From: CAYLPJ01 sp964385465
GTDB lineage: Bacteria; Planctomycetota; Phycisphaerae; SM23-33
Length of the DNA stretch: 64,000 nucleotides
NCBI GenBank assembly: GCA_964385465.1
Contig: CAYLPJ010000032.1
Location: forward strand, 9,086 to 73,085
Reading direction: 5' to 3'
Below are positions 17,592 to 26,091 of this stretch, in pieces. The position numbers and the translations under genes were made by a program. The notes beneath the pieces are model-generated. The model had not been told where the DNA came from. It saw only the letters and a program-made list of their open reading frames with translations, and ran no database searches. Position 1 is the stretch's first letter. Every line of letters begins with the position of its first letter.

Positions 17592-17664
17592 AGGCGCCCG
17601 CGCCGAGGACGCCGGAGCCGGCCCCGCGGCGCGCCTCGCGCCTCCGCGCCGGAGCCTTCACCCC

Positions 17665-18549
17665 ATGAGCCGTCCCGACACGCCGCACCCGCCCGGCCGA
17701 CTGCCGCCCTGGCTGAAGAAGCGCCTGCCCCGTGGCGGCCGGGACGTCCGCGACCTCCTCAGCGACCTCGACCTCGCCACCGTCTGCGCCGAGGCCCACT
17801 GCCCCAACCAGGGCGAGTGCTACGCCTGCGGCACGGCGACGTTCCTGATCCTCGGCACCGTCTGCACGCGAAACTGCGGGTTCTGCGCCGTCTGCTCCGG
17901 CCACGCCGGGTCCCTGCGCGAGGATGAGCCCGAGGCCGTCGCCACGGCCGCGGCCCGCATGAAGCTCCGCCACGTCGTCGTCACCTCCGTCACCCGCGAC
18001 GACCTGCCCGACGGCGGGGCCGGGCACTTCGCACGCACCATCGACGCCATCCGCCGCGAGGTCCCCGACGCCGCCGTCGAGGTCCTCGTGCCGGATTTCC
18101 TCGGCCGATGGGACGACCTGGATACCGTCCTCGCGGCCCGGCCGGACGTGCTCAACCACAACGTCGAGACCGTCCCCCGCCTGTACGCGGCCGTGCGCCC
18201 CGCGGCGGACTACCGCCGCAGCCTCGACCTGCTCGCCCGCGCCGCCTCGGCCGAGGGCGTGCACACCAAGAGCGGCCTGATGCTCGGCCTGGGCGAGACG
18301 GACGAGGAGATCCCCGGCGTCCTGGCCGACCTCCGCGAGGCCGGCTGCGAGATCCTCACGCTGGGTCAGTATCTCGCCCCCTCGCCGGACCACGTGCCGG
18401 TGGACCGGTTCGTCCGCCCGGAAGCCTTCGACGCCTGGGGCGAGAGGGCCCGGTCGATGGGCTTCGCGGCCGTGGCGTCGGGCCCGTTCGTCCGCAGCAG
18501 CTATCACGCCAGGGACGCCTTCGAGGCCGCCCGCGGCGAGGGCGCCTGA
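17665..18549 (+). CDS. lipA: Lipoyl synthase
   Basis: LipA inserts two sulfur atoms into protein-bound octanoate to form the lipoyl cofactor of 2-oxoacid dehydrogenases and the glycine cleavage H protein. The 294-residue radical-SAM enzyme has both cluster motifs: the auxiliary 4Fe-4S cysteines C41, C46 and C52 (CAEAHCPNQGEC) and the SAM-cluster C67, C71 and C74 (CTRNCGFC). The conserved C-terminal RSSYHA supplies the serine ligand of the sacrificial cluster. It ends 12 bases from the oppositely oriented TPR gene. No lipB is in view. Confidence 0.96.
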   Translation: MSRPDTPHPPGRLPPWLKKRLPRGGRDVRDLLSDLDLATVCAEAHCPNQGECYACGTATFLILGTVCTRNCGFCAVCSGHAGSLREDEPEAVATAAARMKLRHVVVTSVTRDDLPDGGAGHFARTIDAIRREVPDAAVEVLVPDFLGRWDDLDTVLAARPDVLNHNVETVPRLYAAVRPAADYRRSLDLLARAASAEGVHTKSGLMLGLGETDEEIPGVLADLREAGCEILTLGQYLAPSPDHVPVDRFVRPEAFDAWGERARSMGFAAVASGPFVRSSYHARDAFEAARGEGA

Positions 18550-18561
18550 GTCGCGGGGCAT

Positions 18562-19170
18562 TCAGGGGCCGGCCTGGCCGATGGCGGTGAGTTGGCGCCG
18601 GGCCCAGGCCCGCCATGCGGGTCGGTCGTCCTGTTCGATGATCTGCCGCAGAAGCCCGTGCAGTTCGCCGGTGCGGTCGCCGCGCTTGTGGAGTGCGCGG
18701 GCGAGGTTGGCGGCATAGTGGATGTTGTCGGGCGCGAGGTCGACGGCCTGGCGGTAGTGGTCCACGGCCATGTCGAGCCTGCCCTGGACCTCGCGGACGA
18801 GACCGAGGTTGTTGCACGGCTCGGGGTTGTCGGGCAGCAGCTTCCGGGCGAACTCGAACTCCCAGGCTGCCTGGTACCAGTCGCCGCGGCGGTAGTGGAT
18901 CTTTCCGAGGTTGTTGTGGGCGGGGCCGAACTCGACGTCGGCGGTCAGGGCGCGGGCGAAGGCCTTCTCGGCGCCCTCGAGGTCGTCGGCGGCCAGGCGG
19001 GCGAGGCCCTCCTGGTTCTGGCGGCGGGCGGCGGCGGTGTTCCGGCCGGGCTGGGCCGTCACGGTCCGATAGTTGCCCTCGTCGCCTTGCATGGACCAGG
19101 GGCCGCAGCCGGGGAGGATGGCGGCGGCCAGGGCGGCCAGGGCGGCACGTCGTGTGGTGGTGGCAAACAT
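18562..19170 (-). CDS. TPR lipoprotein at the end of the type II secretion cluster
   Basis: The 202-residue protein starts at ATG 19170 with a lipoprotein signal, AALAAAILPGC, so it is probably anchored in a membrane and faces the periplasm. About four tetratricopeptide repeats follow, for example FGPAHNNLGKIHYRRGDWY and PEPCNNLGLVREVQGRLD. It is the last gene of the co-directional secretion block. A role as a pilotin-like or assembly factor for the secretin is plausible for a TPR lipoprotein in this position, but that is inference. Confidence 0.75.
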   Translation of the reverse strand: MFATTTRRAALAALAAAILPGCGPWSMQGDEGNYRTVTAQPGRNTAAARRQNQEGLARLAADDLEGAEKAFARALTADVEFGPAHNNLGKIHYRRGDWYQAAWEFEFARKLLPDNPEPCNNLGLVREVQGRLDMAVDHYRQAVDLAPDNIHYAANLARALHKRGDRTGELHGLLRQIIEQDDRPAWRAWARRQLTAIGQAGP

Positions 19171-19187
19171 ACGTCGTCTCGTGGTTT

Positions 19188-19712
19188 TCAGCGGTCGGAG
19201 CCGGCGGGCGAGTAGATCAGGTACGTCAGTGTCGCCTCGGCGTCCCAGAGGTCGCCGCCGCCCTCGCCGCGGGGCGTGCGAAGCCTCAGGTCCCGGACGT
19301 TGAGTCCCGAGCCGTCGCTGAGATGGTACAGGAAGGAGGCCAACTGCGGAAGCGGGACGTTGCGAAAGGACAAGGACGTCGGTTTGCGGAGATACGGCGT
19401 GTCCCCCACCCGCCTCGGGCCCTGCGGATAGACCCCCACCAGCGCCGATGTGCTCAGCCCCGCCGTCCGCGAGGCCGCCTCGATCCGTTTGCCCAGCTCC
19501 TGGACGCCCATCGCCTCGGCGGAGGCGACCTTCGGCCCCTGGCGCAGCCGGCGGATGTCGGCGGCGATCCGCTCGCACGCGGCGAGGTCCGCGGCGGACC
19601 GCCGGGCGAGCTCGCGCGCGGCGAGCATCTCCGTGGTGCTCCACGCCGCGGCGATCGCCAGCATCGCCAGCATCACACCGACCAGGACAGCCTGCCGCTT
19701 CTGAGGGCTCAT
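19188..19712 (-). CDS. GspM-like type II secretion protein
   Basis: The 174-residue protein has one N-terminal membrane helix (about residues 8-25, VLVGVMLAMLAIAAAWS), a helical stretch and a C-terminal ferredoxin-like region ending in TLTYLIYSP. That is the layout of GspM, an inner-membrane platform protein that pairs with GspL. Its ATG overlaps the stop of the GspL-like gene by four bases. Sequence similarity alone is weak; the assignment rests on topology and position. Confidence 0.6.
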   Translation of the reverse strand: MSPQKRQAVLVGVMLAMLAIAAAWSTTEMLAARELARRSAADLAACERIAADIRRLRQGPKVASAEAMGVQELGKRIEAASRTAGLSTSALVGVYPQGPRRVGDTPYLRKPTSLSFRNVPLPQLASFLYHLSDGSGLNVRDLRLRTPRGEGGGDLWDAEATLTYLIYSPAGSDR

Positions 19713-21046
19713 CCGCCGCCCCCCTGCTCGCGCTCGTCGACCGGTTCGGCGGTGAACAGGAAGCTGACGCCCTTGCCCCGCAGGGCCTGGGTCTTCGGCG
19801 GCTTGACCGCGTAGCCGCCCCGCTTGCGAAGGGCGACGGAGACGCGTTCGGCCTCGACATGGTTGCGGGCCTGGCCGTCAACGCGGAGCAGGTCCGGCTG
19901 GATGCTGAGATCCAGGATGCGGAAGCGCAGCCCCGCAGGCAGACTCGCCAGCACGTTCCGCAGGTGCGTCAGGGCGGACGTGGCGAAGGCCGTGCCTGCC
20001 CGATCGGCCCCGGCGGCCTGCCCGCCGAGCCCCGCGAGCTTCCGCCGTTCGCTGGCCAGTCGCCGCGGGGGGTTCCGCGGAACGCGCTGATCGGGCAGGG
20101 CCTCGCGGAAAACGACTCGCTGCTGCCGCTCGTGGCGAGCGGCCAGGGCCCCGTACTGCCGGGCCCGCCACTGCGTCACGCCGAACACGCAGGCCAGCAG
20201 CATCGCCACGGCGGCGGCCAGGGCCGCGACCGGACGGCGGCAGGCCTGGTGCGGCGTCCGCCCCCCCAGCGGGCCGGTGCGGAGATCGATCCAGGGCGAG
20301 CCGGCGCCGGCCAGGATGCCCGCGGCCCGCCGCGCGGCGGCCCCGTCGGCATCGGTGCCTTCGACGGTTCGCCACGCGAGCTCGCCATCGGGCGGCTCGC
20401 CGTCCCAACCGACGCCCGCGACCACAGGCCGCCGGCCTCGCCCACGCTCAGTCGGGAGGTGCCGCCGGACGGCCTCGCCGTCGTCCGCCAGCCACCGCCA
20501 ACCGGTCGGCTTGCCCTTGCTCAGTTCGACAACGTCCCAGCCGCCACGTCCGCCGACGACAACGGCGTCTGCCTCGTCGACCCGCCCGGCGGCGTGCTCG
20601 GCCGCGAGCAGGGCCGACGGGCAGATATGCTGGACGGGCACGCCGGCGGCCTCGAGCGCGTCGACGATGCCCCGCAGCGGGTCGAGTTCCGCGCAGACCC
20701 CGAGCGCCCGCTCGACGCCGGCGGGCACGTAATCGGCGACGGCGTCCTCGGACGAGACGGGCAGGTACTCCTCGAGGCGGTAGCCCATGGCCTTGCGTCG
20801 GCCGGTGCGTTCGATGCCCTCGGTCGAGATGACGGCGCAGAGGCACCAGGCCGAGCCGATCGCGAGCACGACCGGCCCGCCGTCCCACCCGAGCTCGCCC
20901 AGCCGCGCGGCGACCTCCCGGGCGCGGGCGGCCGTGTCGGCCCCGTCGGCAACGCGCACGTCCTCGGCGCACACGGCGTCGCCCTCGACGGCGGCGACCC
21001 GCCAGCCGTCGTCCCCCGCGAACACCACGTGCATCGCGTCTACCAT
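19709..21046 (-). CDS. GspL/PilM-like type II secretion platform protein
   Basis: The 445-residue protein has an N-terminal cytoplasmic region (about 1-255) with actin-like ATPase features, including VVLAIGSAWCLCAVISTEG and AMGYRLEEYLPVSSEDAV, the latter resembling the GspL/PilM motif that binds the assembly ATPase. A membrane helix (about 270-290, PVAALAAAVAMLLACVFGV) and a periplasmic ferredoxin-like domain follow. GspL links the GspE ATPase to the inner-membrane platform. It overlaps the GspM-like gene by four bases. Confidence 0.7.
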   Translation of the reverse strand: MVDAMHVVFAGDDGWRVAAVEGDAVCAEDVRVADGADTAARAREVAARLGELGWDGGPVVLAIGSAWCLCAVISTEGIERTGRRKAMGYRLEEYLPVSSEDAVADYVPAGVERALGVCAELDPLRGIVDALEAAGVPVQHICPSALLAAEHAAGRVDEADAVVVGGRGGWDVVELSKGKPTGWRWLADDGEAVRRHLPTERGRGRRPVVAGVGWDGEPPDGELAWRTVEGTDADGAAARRAAGILAGAGSPWIDLRTGPLGGRTPHQACRRPVAALAAAVAMLLACVFGVTQWRARQYGALAARHERQQRVVFREALPDQRVPRNPPRRLASERRKLAGLGGQAAGADRAGTAFATSALTHLRNVLASLPAGLRFRILDLSIQPDLLRVDGQARNHVEAERVSVALRKRGGYAVKPPKTQALRGKGVSFLFTAEPVDEREQGGGG

Positions 21047-21056
21047 GGGAGGTCTC

Positions 21057-21578
21057 TCATCGTCGGGGCACCGTCAGCGTCTGCGTCGTGCCGCCGTGGG
21101 TCACGGTGACCTTGCCCGGCTCGATGCGGGTGATGGTGACCGTGCGCCCGCCGTCTTCGAGGCGATCGCCCTCCCCGCAGACCTTGATCTTCCGGTCCCG
21201 CGTCCAGAACATGGCCATCGAGTTGCCCGGCTCGGCGGCCGTGCCGATCAGGCTCAGCGTGAGCTTCGGCTTGGGCTTCGCGCGGGCCTTGGGCCGGGCA
21301 GTCGCGGCCACCTTGGACGGCGGGTCGTAGAGCGGGCGTCGCAGGTCGCGCCCGCAGAGGCGGACCAGCTCGCCCAGCGAGGCCGACGGCGTCTTCCGCT
21401 CCGCGGGCGCCGTGGCCGGGGCGGTCGACGGAGCGGTCGACGGGGCGGGCGCATCGGCCGATGCGGGAGCGGGGGCCTCGACGGGCACCGCCAGGCCGCC
21501 GGCCAGCACGCCCACCCCGCCGAGGGCCACCAGGGCCGCCGCCAGGGCGATCATCTTCTTCCGCTGCCGCACCTTCAT
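21057..21578 (-). CDS. GspC/PilP-like periplasmic connector
   Basis: The 173-residue protein has an N-terminal membrane anchor (about 9-30), a flexible Ala/Pro/Thr linker (about 32-60) and a small C-terminal beta domain whose LSLIGTAAEPGNSMAMFW and IKVCGEGDRL resemble the homology region of GspC and PilP. That domain normally touches the secretin. There is no PDZ domain, which full-length GspC of Gammaproteobacteria has. It lies between the gspK and GspL-like genes with spacers of 4 and 10 bases. Confidence 0.6.
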   Translation of the reverse strand: MKVRQRKKMIALAAALVALGGVGVLAGGLAVPVEAPAPASADAPAPSTAPSTAPATAPAERKTPSASLGELVRLCGRDLRRPLYDPPSKVAATARPKARAKPKPKLTLSLIGTAAEPGNSMAMFWTRDRKIKVCGEGDRLEDGGRTVTITRIEPGKVTVTHGGTTQTLTVPRR

Positions 21579-21582
21579 CGGG

Positions 21583-22512
21583 TCACCAGGTAAACATCCT
21601 GCTCTCGCCGGTGCCGCCGGATACGCTCACCGCGAGAGTATACCATGCCCTGCGCCGGCCGCGGGCAACGACCCACAGGCCGTGACAGCGCGAGCGATCG
21701 GTCACGTGCTCGGCGATGCGGTCCTTCTGCCCGGCCCCAAGCCCGCGGAGCCTCGACATCACGGATCGAAGGGACGCGTAAGGGTTGCGCCGGCGCGCTT
21801 CGAGCAGCGCGGCGGTCATTTGCCCGCCGAGTGCCCTCTCGCAGGCCGCACGGAAGACCGCCGGCGAGGCCCGGCGAAAGCTCACGCGCCCGTCGCCCCA
21901 GCAGGTCAGGGCCGAAGCCGCCCCGGCCCGGCCGGGCCCGCCCAGGAGCTCCCCGGGAGAGACATCCTCGAAAACCTGCCCGTACGCGGCGACCTCGGGC
22001 CGGTCGCTGCCGCCGTCGTCGGACGCCGACCCCGCCACGCGCGGGCGGAGGCTCACGCGCCGCGCCACGCCGGCCGCGCTCTGCCTGACCACGCTGCGCG
22101 CGATCCGCTGGGCGTCGGCCAGGCCGCGGGCGTCAAGCAGTTCGTTGACGTTGACCTTCGCCTGCTCGTCGGTGAACACGAGCTCGTAGTCGGTCCCGGC
22201 CAGTCGGCAGGAGACGTGCAGGGCGGGCATGGGAGGCCTGGCGTAGCCGGTGGGATTGGGCCCGCCGGTCCCGCCGCCCGGACGCGGCCCTTTCTCGGCG
22301 GCGTCGAGCAACTTCTCGACGTGCCCGAGGAAGGTCGCCCGGCAGCTCGTGACGGCCCAGCGGCGCTGGAGCTCGCCAACGGCCTCCTCCGACGCCACCG
22401 CCCGCAGGATGCTCCGCCGCGCCAGACCGGTCAGGGCGGCCCCGGCGATCAGCACGAGCATGAGCGTCAGCAGCAGCGCGAACCCCGGTTTCCATCGAGT
22501 CGGCCGCATCAT
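21583..22512 (-). CDS. gspK: GspK-type minor pseudopilin
   Basis: The 309-residue product has a type IV-like N-terminus (RWKPGFALLLTLMLVLIAG) with a prepilin-like G-F junction and long hydrophobic helix. The typical GspK segment FTDEQAKVNVNELLDARG follows near residue 110. The rest matches the large alpha domain of GspK, which caps the pseudopilus tip. It starts at ATG 22512, which overlaps the gspJ stop codon by four bases. Residue +5, usually Glu in major pilins, is hydrophobic, as is normal for GspK. Confidence 0.85.
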   Translation of the reverse strand: MMRPTRWKPGFALLLTLMLVLIAGAALTGLARRSILRAVASEEAVGELQRRWAVTSCRATFLGHVEKLLDAAEKGPRPGGGTGGPNPTGYARPPMPALHVSCRLAGTDYELVFTDEQAKVNVNELLDARGLADAQRIARSVVRQSAAGVARRVSLRPRVAGSASDDGGSDRPEVAAYGQVFEDVSPGELLGGPGRAGAASALTCWGDGRVSFRRASPAVFRAACERALGGQMTAALLEARRRNPYASLRSVMSRLRGLGAGQKDRIAEHVTDRSRCHGLWVVARGRRRAWYTLAVSVSGGTGESRMFTW

Positions 22513-23432
22513 CCGCCCCCTCCCTGGACCGTGACAATGTGGTCCCAGTCGGGGTCCTCGCCGTCGCCGGTCCACGCCCTCAGCCGCCAGATCAGCCCGC
22601 GTATGCCCCCGCCGTCGAGCCCGGCGTCGGGACCGTACACGTCGCGCGACGCGTCGTCGGAGTCCGTCGAGGCACCGCCGCCGGCGACCTCGACGCGGTA
22701 GAACCAGCAGTTGCCGGCGATGGCCCACTTCAGCCCGCTCGCCTCGGCCGCCGCACCCAGCGGCGGGGCCCTCTTCTCGCCACGGGAGCCCTGTTGGACC
22801 GAGCCACCCCCGCCCTTCCAGCGGAAGTACCATTTGCCGTTGACCAGCACGCGGTCGTGCGGCCGGACGCTCGAGGCCGGCGGGTTGGCAGTCGGGATCC
22901 TCGGCTGGGAGACGCTGCGGTCGGACTCGACCTCGGCGGGGAGGTCCAGTTCGTCGGCGGGGTCGCCGAGGCCCTCGGCGAACAGCACCAGCTCGAACCG
23001 CCGGATGTCCCGGCAGACGAGGTCCCGTTGCACGTGACGGTTGGTGAGCACGTCGAGGGCCTCCTGGCGGCGGACCAGCCAGGACCGCCCGGCGACGTCG
23101 GCAATCCGGTAGACCACCCGGACCGGCCGATGGGTCCGCCGTCGCCTGTCGGCGTCGAGGGCCAGACAGCCGATCAGCTCCACCTCGCTCTCGCCGAGCA
23201 TGTTCGTTTCCGCGGCGTGCTGGAGGTCCTCGCGGAGCAGGCCCAGCCAGTGCTCGACGGCGTCCTCGCCGGCCGCCCGCGACGAGGCCGCCTCGGCCGC
23301 GGCCGACAGACCTCCCGAGAGCCCGTCGGCGCCGAGGTCGGCGACCACGGCAAGCACGCCGACCATCAGCAGCGCCGACAGCACGGTGGCCATCAGCAGC
23401 TCCAGCAGCGTGAATCCGCGTGAGGCGCTCAT
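22509..23432 (-). CDS. gspJ: GspJ-type minor pseudopilin
   Basis: ATG 23432 gives 307 residues starting with a short leader and the class III signal RGFTLLELLMA, cleaved after G by a prepilin peptidase that is not in the window. A hydrophobic helix and a beta-rich globular domain follow. GspJ forms the tip complex with GspI and GspK. At 307 residues it is longer than the usual 200; a Gly/Arg-rich segment near WKGGGGSVQQGSRGE looks like an inserted loop. It overlaps gspI and gspK by four bases each. Confidence 0.8.
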   Translation of the reverse strand: MSASRGFTLLELLMATVLSALLMVGVLAVVADLGADGLSGGLSAAAEAASSRAAGEDAVEHWLGLLREDLQHAAETNMLGESEVELIGCLALDADRRRRTHRPVRVVYRIADVAGRSWLVRRQEALDVLTNRHVQRDLVCRDIRRFELVLFAEGLGDPADELDLPAEVESDRSVSQPRIPTANPPASSVRPHDRVLVNGKWYFRWKGGGGSVQQGSRGEKRAPPLGAAAEASGLKWAIAGNCWFYRVEVAGGGASTDSDDASRDVYGPDAGLDGGGIRGLIWRLRAWTGDGEDPDWDHIVTVQGGGG

Positions 23433-23914
23433 GGCCGCACTCCCCTGCCCGACTGGCCCCCGGCGGGCGGGGGCGCTTCGTTGGGGTCTTGCGGAGCGGG
23501 GGGCAGGACGAGGTCCACGTCGACGAGCATGCGGTCGGCGTCGTCGAGCCCCTCGGCCTCGGGACCTCCGAGGATATCGCGGACCTCCAGGCGGACCACG
23601 CGGGCGCCGAGTCGCTCGATCGGCGGGTTGGGCACGCGACGCGTCCGCCAGGCCAGCGAGGCGTTCGCATCCTCGCCGGATACCCCCACCGGCACGCCGT
23701 CCCCCCCGGTCCACCACTGCGAGAGCAGCTCGTCGGCCAGGCGCACCGCGACCTCACGCCGCGCCGTCAGCGCAAGCTGACGCGTGTGACGAGCCTTCGC
23801 CAGCACCACGCCGACCAGGATCGTCCCCAGAATCGCGATCGCGGCGACGACCTCAATCAGCGTCAAGCCCGCCGGCCGTGAGAAGCGAGAACAGCTTGTC
23901 GATGTCCCTGTCAT
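23429..23914 (-). CDS. gspI: GspI-type minor pseudopilin
   Basis: The 161-residue product carries the prepilin motif RPAGLTLIEVVAAIAILG with G-L cleavage and Glu at +5. A small globular domain with a Pro-rich tail (LPPAPQDPNEAPPPAGG) follows. The only suitable ATG, at 23914, lies inside gspH, so the two genes overlap by 62 bases in different frames. That is unusually long for this operon. It overlaps gspJ by four bases. Confidence 0.8.
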   Translation of the reverse strand: MTGTSTSCSRFSRPAGLTLIEVVAAIAILGTILVGVVLAKARHTRQLALTARREVAVRLADELLSQWWTGGDGVPVGVSGEDANASLAWRTRRVPNPPIERLGARVVRLEVRDILGGPEAEGLDDADRMLVDVDLVLPPAPQDPNEAPPPAGGQSGRGVRP

Positions 23915-24440
23915 GTTCGATCAACGTTGCCTGGCCCGTCAGGCCCGAGACGACGATCCATCCGGTGTCGTTCCTTTCGGCGGGCGCGCCCCGGCCGGTT
24001 GCCCGGCGCGGCGCCAGCCGCACGGCGTAGGTCACGCTGCGCCCGCGGGCGGAGAACGGAATCTCCGCCTTGCCGGCGCTGACCGCCGGCCAGCCCCTCC
24101 CCCGTCCGGAGCCCGGACCCGCCCGGGCGATCTCCACACGGTCGATGCGGACCTCGGGGGGAATGGCCAGCGGATGGGCGGCCTCGCGCCGGCCTCGCTC
24201 GCCCACCATCCACCTCTGGATGCGGTGTGCGTCGAGATCGAAGCTCAGCAGGCAAGGCCGGCCCCGGCACTGGGCGGCGAGACGGGTCATGCGATCGGCA
24301 TGTGCGATCTGGCCGAAGGCCCCGCCGCGGGCGACGTCGCGCGCGTCGCCGGCGAGCGACCACGCCACGGCGGCGGCGAGCAGGCCCAGCAGCACGACGG
24401 CCACCATGACCTCGATCAGCGTGAAGGCCCGCCGGGGCAT
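23853..24440 (-). CDS. gspH: GspH-type pseudopilin
   Basis: The 195-residue protein begins MPRRAFTLIEVMVAVVLLG, a type IV prepilin-like leader with Glu at +5. The residue before the cleavage site is Ala rather than the usual Gly; Ala is tolerated by some prepilin peptidases. The globular part has the beta-strand pattern of GspH. The gene begins three bases after gspG ends. Confidence 0.75.
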   Translation of the reverse strand: MPRRAFTLIEVMVAVVLLGLLAAAVAWSLAGDARDVARGGAFGQIAHADRMTRLAAQCRGRPCLLSFDLDAHRIQRWMVGERGRREAAHPLAIPPEVRIDRVEIARAGPGSGRGRGWPAVSAGKAEIPFSARGRSVTYAVRLAPRRATGRGAPAERNDTGWIVVSGLTGQATLIEHDRDIDKLFSLLTAGGLDAD

Positions 24441-24443
24441 GGT

Positions 24444-24890
24444 TCACGCCCCCTCGGCCGGGCCGTCCACCTCGCCGAGGTCGGTGGAGAGGATGTCGGC
24501 GTTGATGCCGTCCCCCCCCTGGCGTCCGTCGGCGCCGTAGCTGATGACCTCGAAGGGCGCTTCCTGGCCGGGGCTGTTGTACTCGTAGGGGTTGCCCCAG
24601 GGATCGATGCGGGTCTTGATCGGCAGCTTCGAGAGCCCTTCGTCGTTGCCGGGGTAGCGGCTGTGCTTGTTGCGGTAGTGCTCGACGGCGCCGACGATAG
24701 TGGCGATGTCCGACTTGGCGCGGTTGATCCGCGCCTCGTCGACGTAGTCGGAGACCTTCAGCGCCACGGCGCCGGCCAGCAGGCCGATGATGACGACGAC
24801 GACCATGATCTCGATGAAGGAGAAGCCGCCGCGTCGGGTGCCGCCGCCCCGGCCGTGCTGCGCCGGATGGATTGCGTTAGAGAACATCAC
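24444..24890 (-). CDS. gspG: GspG major pseudopilin
   Basis: This is the main subunit of the pseudopilus that pushes substrates through the secretin. The 148-residue product has a 22-residue leader and the cleavage motif RGGFSFIEIMVVVVIIGLL with Glu at +5. The GspG signature is present: HYRNKHSRYPGNDEGLSKL, DPWGNPYEY and the calcium-binding C-terminal loop near SYGADGRQGGDGINADI. Its start overlaps the end of gspF by 14 bases. Confidence 0.93.
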   Translation of the reverse strand: MMFSNAIHPAQHGRGGGTRRGGFSFIEIMVVVVIIGLLAGAVALKVSDYVDEARINRAKSDIATIVGAVEHYRNKHSRYPGNDEGLSKLPIKTRIDPWGNPYEYNSPGQEAPFEVISYGADGRQGGDGINADILSTDLGEVDGPAEGA

Positions 24891-26091
24891 CAGCCTCCAG
24901 GATGGGAAGAATCGTCGCGAACGCGATGAAGCCGACGAGGATGGCCAGCAGGATCATCATCAGCGGCTCCAGCAGCGTCGCCAGTCGCGTGGACGCAATG
25001 TCCACCTGCGTGTCGTAATCTGCGGCGAGGTCTTCGAGCATCTCTTCCAGTCGCCCGGAGGCCTGGCCGACGGCGAAGACCTGGATGACCAGCGGAGGGA
25101 AGGCCTCGGTCTTCTCCAGGGCCGCGGCGATGTCCCGCCCGGCGAAGACCGCCCGCTCGCAGGCGACGAGGGCCTCGCGGAGCACGCGGTTGTGCACCGT
25201 CCGCTGGGCGATCTGCACGGCGCGAACGAAGACCACGTCGTTCTTCAGCAGCGTGGCCATCACCATCGACATCCGGGCGATCGCCTGCTTGCGGATCAAA
25301 TCGCCCAGCAGCGGGACCTTGAGCTGCAAGCGGTGCCACCGCATCCGACCGTCCTCGGTCCGCAGCACGGCCGAGGCGCCCAGCGCCAGGCCGATCCCGC
25401 CGCCCAGCAGCAGCCACCACCAGCCCAGGAGGAACTCGCTGACGCCGCGGACGATGACGGTGGCCGTCGGAAGCGTCTTGCCGCTGTCGACCAGCACGCT
25501 GAGGAGGTTGGGCACGACGTAGGTCATCAGGAAGATGCTCACGCCGACGCCGGCGGTCATCACGATGGCGGGGTACATCAGCGCCGAGGCCACGCGGTTC
25601 TTCAGCCCGGCCGACCGGCGGCGAAACTCCACCAGCCGCGCCATCGCGGCATCCAGCGTGCCGGCGTTCTCGCCGACGTCGATGATGCTGACGGCCAGTT
25701 CGTCGAACAGCGCCGGCTGGAGGGCCATGCCCTCGGCGAGGCCCCCGCCGGCGGAGACGTGGTCGCGAAGCAGCAGGATGGCCCGCTGGAAGCTGCCGGT
25801 GTGCTGGCGGGTGATGGTGTCCAGGGCGTCGAGCAGGGGGATGTCGGCGCCCAGGAGGGTGGACATCTCCTGATAGAACCCGGTGACGTTCGCGCCCTGT
25901 CGTGAGGCGCGGTAGCGGTCGAGCAGGCTCGCGCCGCCGGAGGGCGCCTGCTCGGTGACGTCGCGTATGGCAAGCCCGCGCGCGCGAAGCTGGTCGCGCG
26001 CCTGGCGGGCGGAATCGGCGGTGATCGTCCCGCGGACTTGCGAGGCCCGTCCCCGCCCCGTGCGGCTGGCCGTGTAGACGTACACCGCCAT
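24877..26091 (-). CDS. gspF: GspF inner-membrane platform protein
   Basis: The 404-residue polytopic protein has two T2SSF domains, each with a cytoplasmic helical bundle and a membrane segment, and three hydrophobic regions in all. Motifs include FYQEMSTLLGADIPLLDAL in the first repeat and VFAVGQASGRLEEMLEDLA in the second. GspF couples the GspE ATPase to pseudopilus assembly. Its ATG overlaps the gspE stop by one base (TGATG). Confidence 0.93.
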   Translation of the reverse strand: MAVYVYTASRTGRGRASQVRGTITADSARQARDQLRARGLAIRDVTEQAPSGGASLLDRYRASRQGANVTGFYQEMSTLLGADIPLLDALDTITRQHTGSFQRAILLLRDHVSAGGGLAEGMALQPALFDELAVSIIDVGENAGTLDAAMARLVEFRRRSAGLKNRVASALMYPAIVMTAGVGVSIFLMTYVVPNLLSVLVDSGKTLPTATVIVRGVSEFLLGWWWLLLGGGIGLALGASAVLRTEDGRMRWHRLQLKVPLLGDLIRKQAIARMSMVMATLLKNDVVFVRAVQIAQRTVHNRVLREALVACERAVFAGRDIAAALEKTEAFPPLVIQVFAVGQASGRLEEMLEDLAADYDTQVDIASTRLATLLEPLMMILLAILVGFIAFATILPILEAGDVL

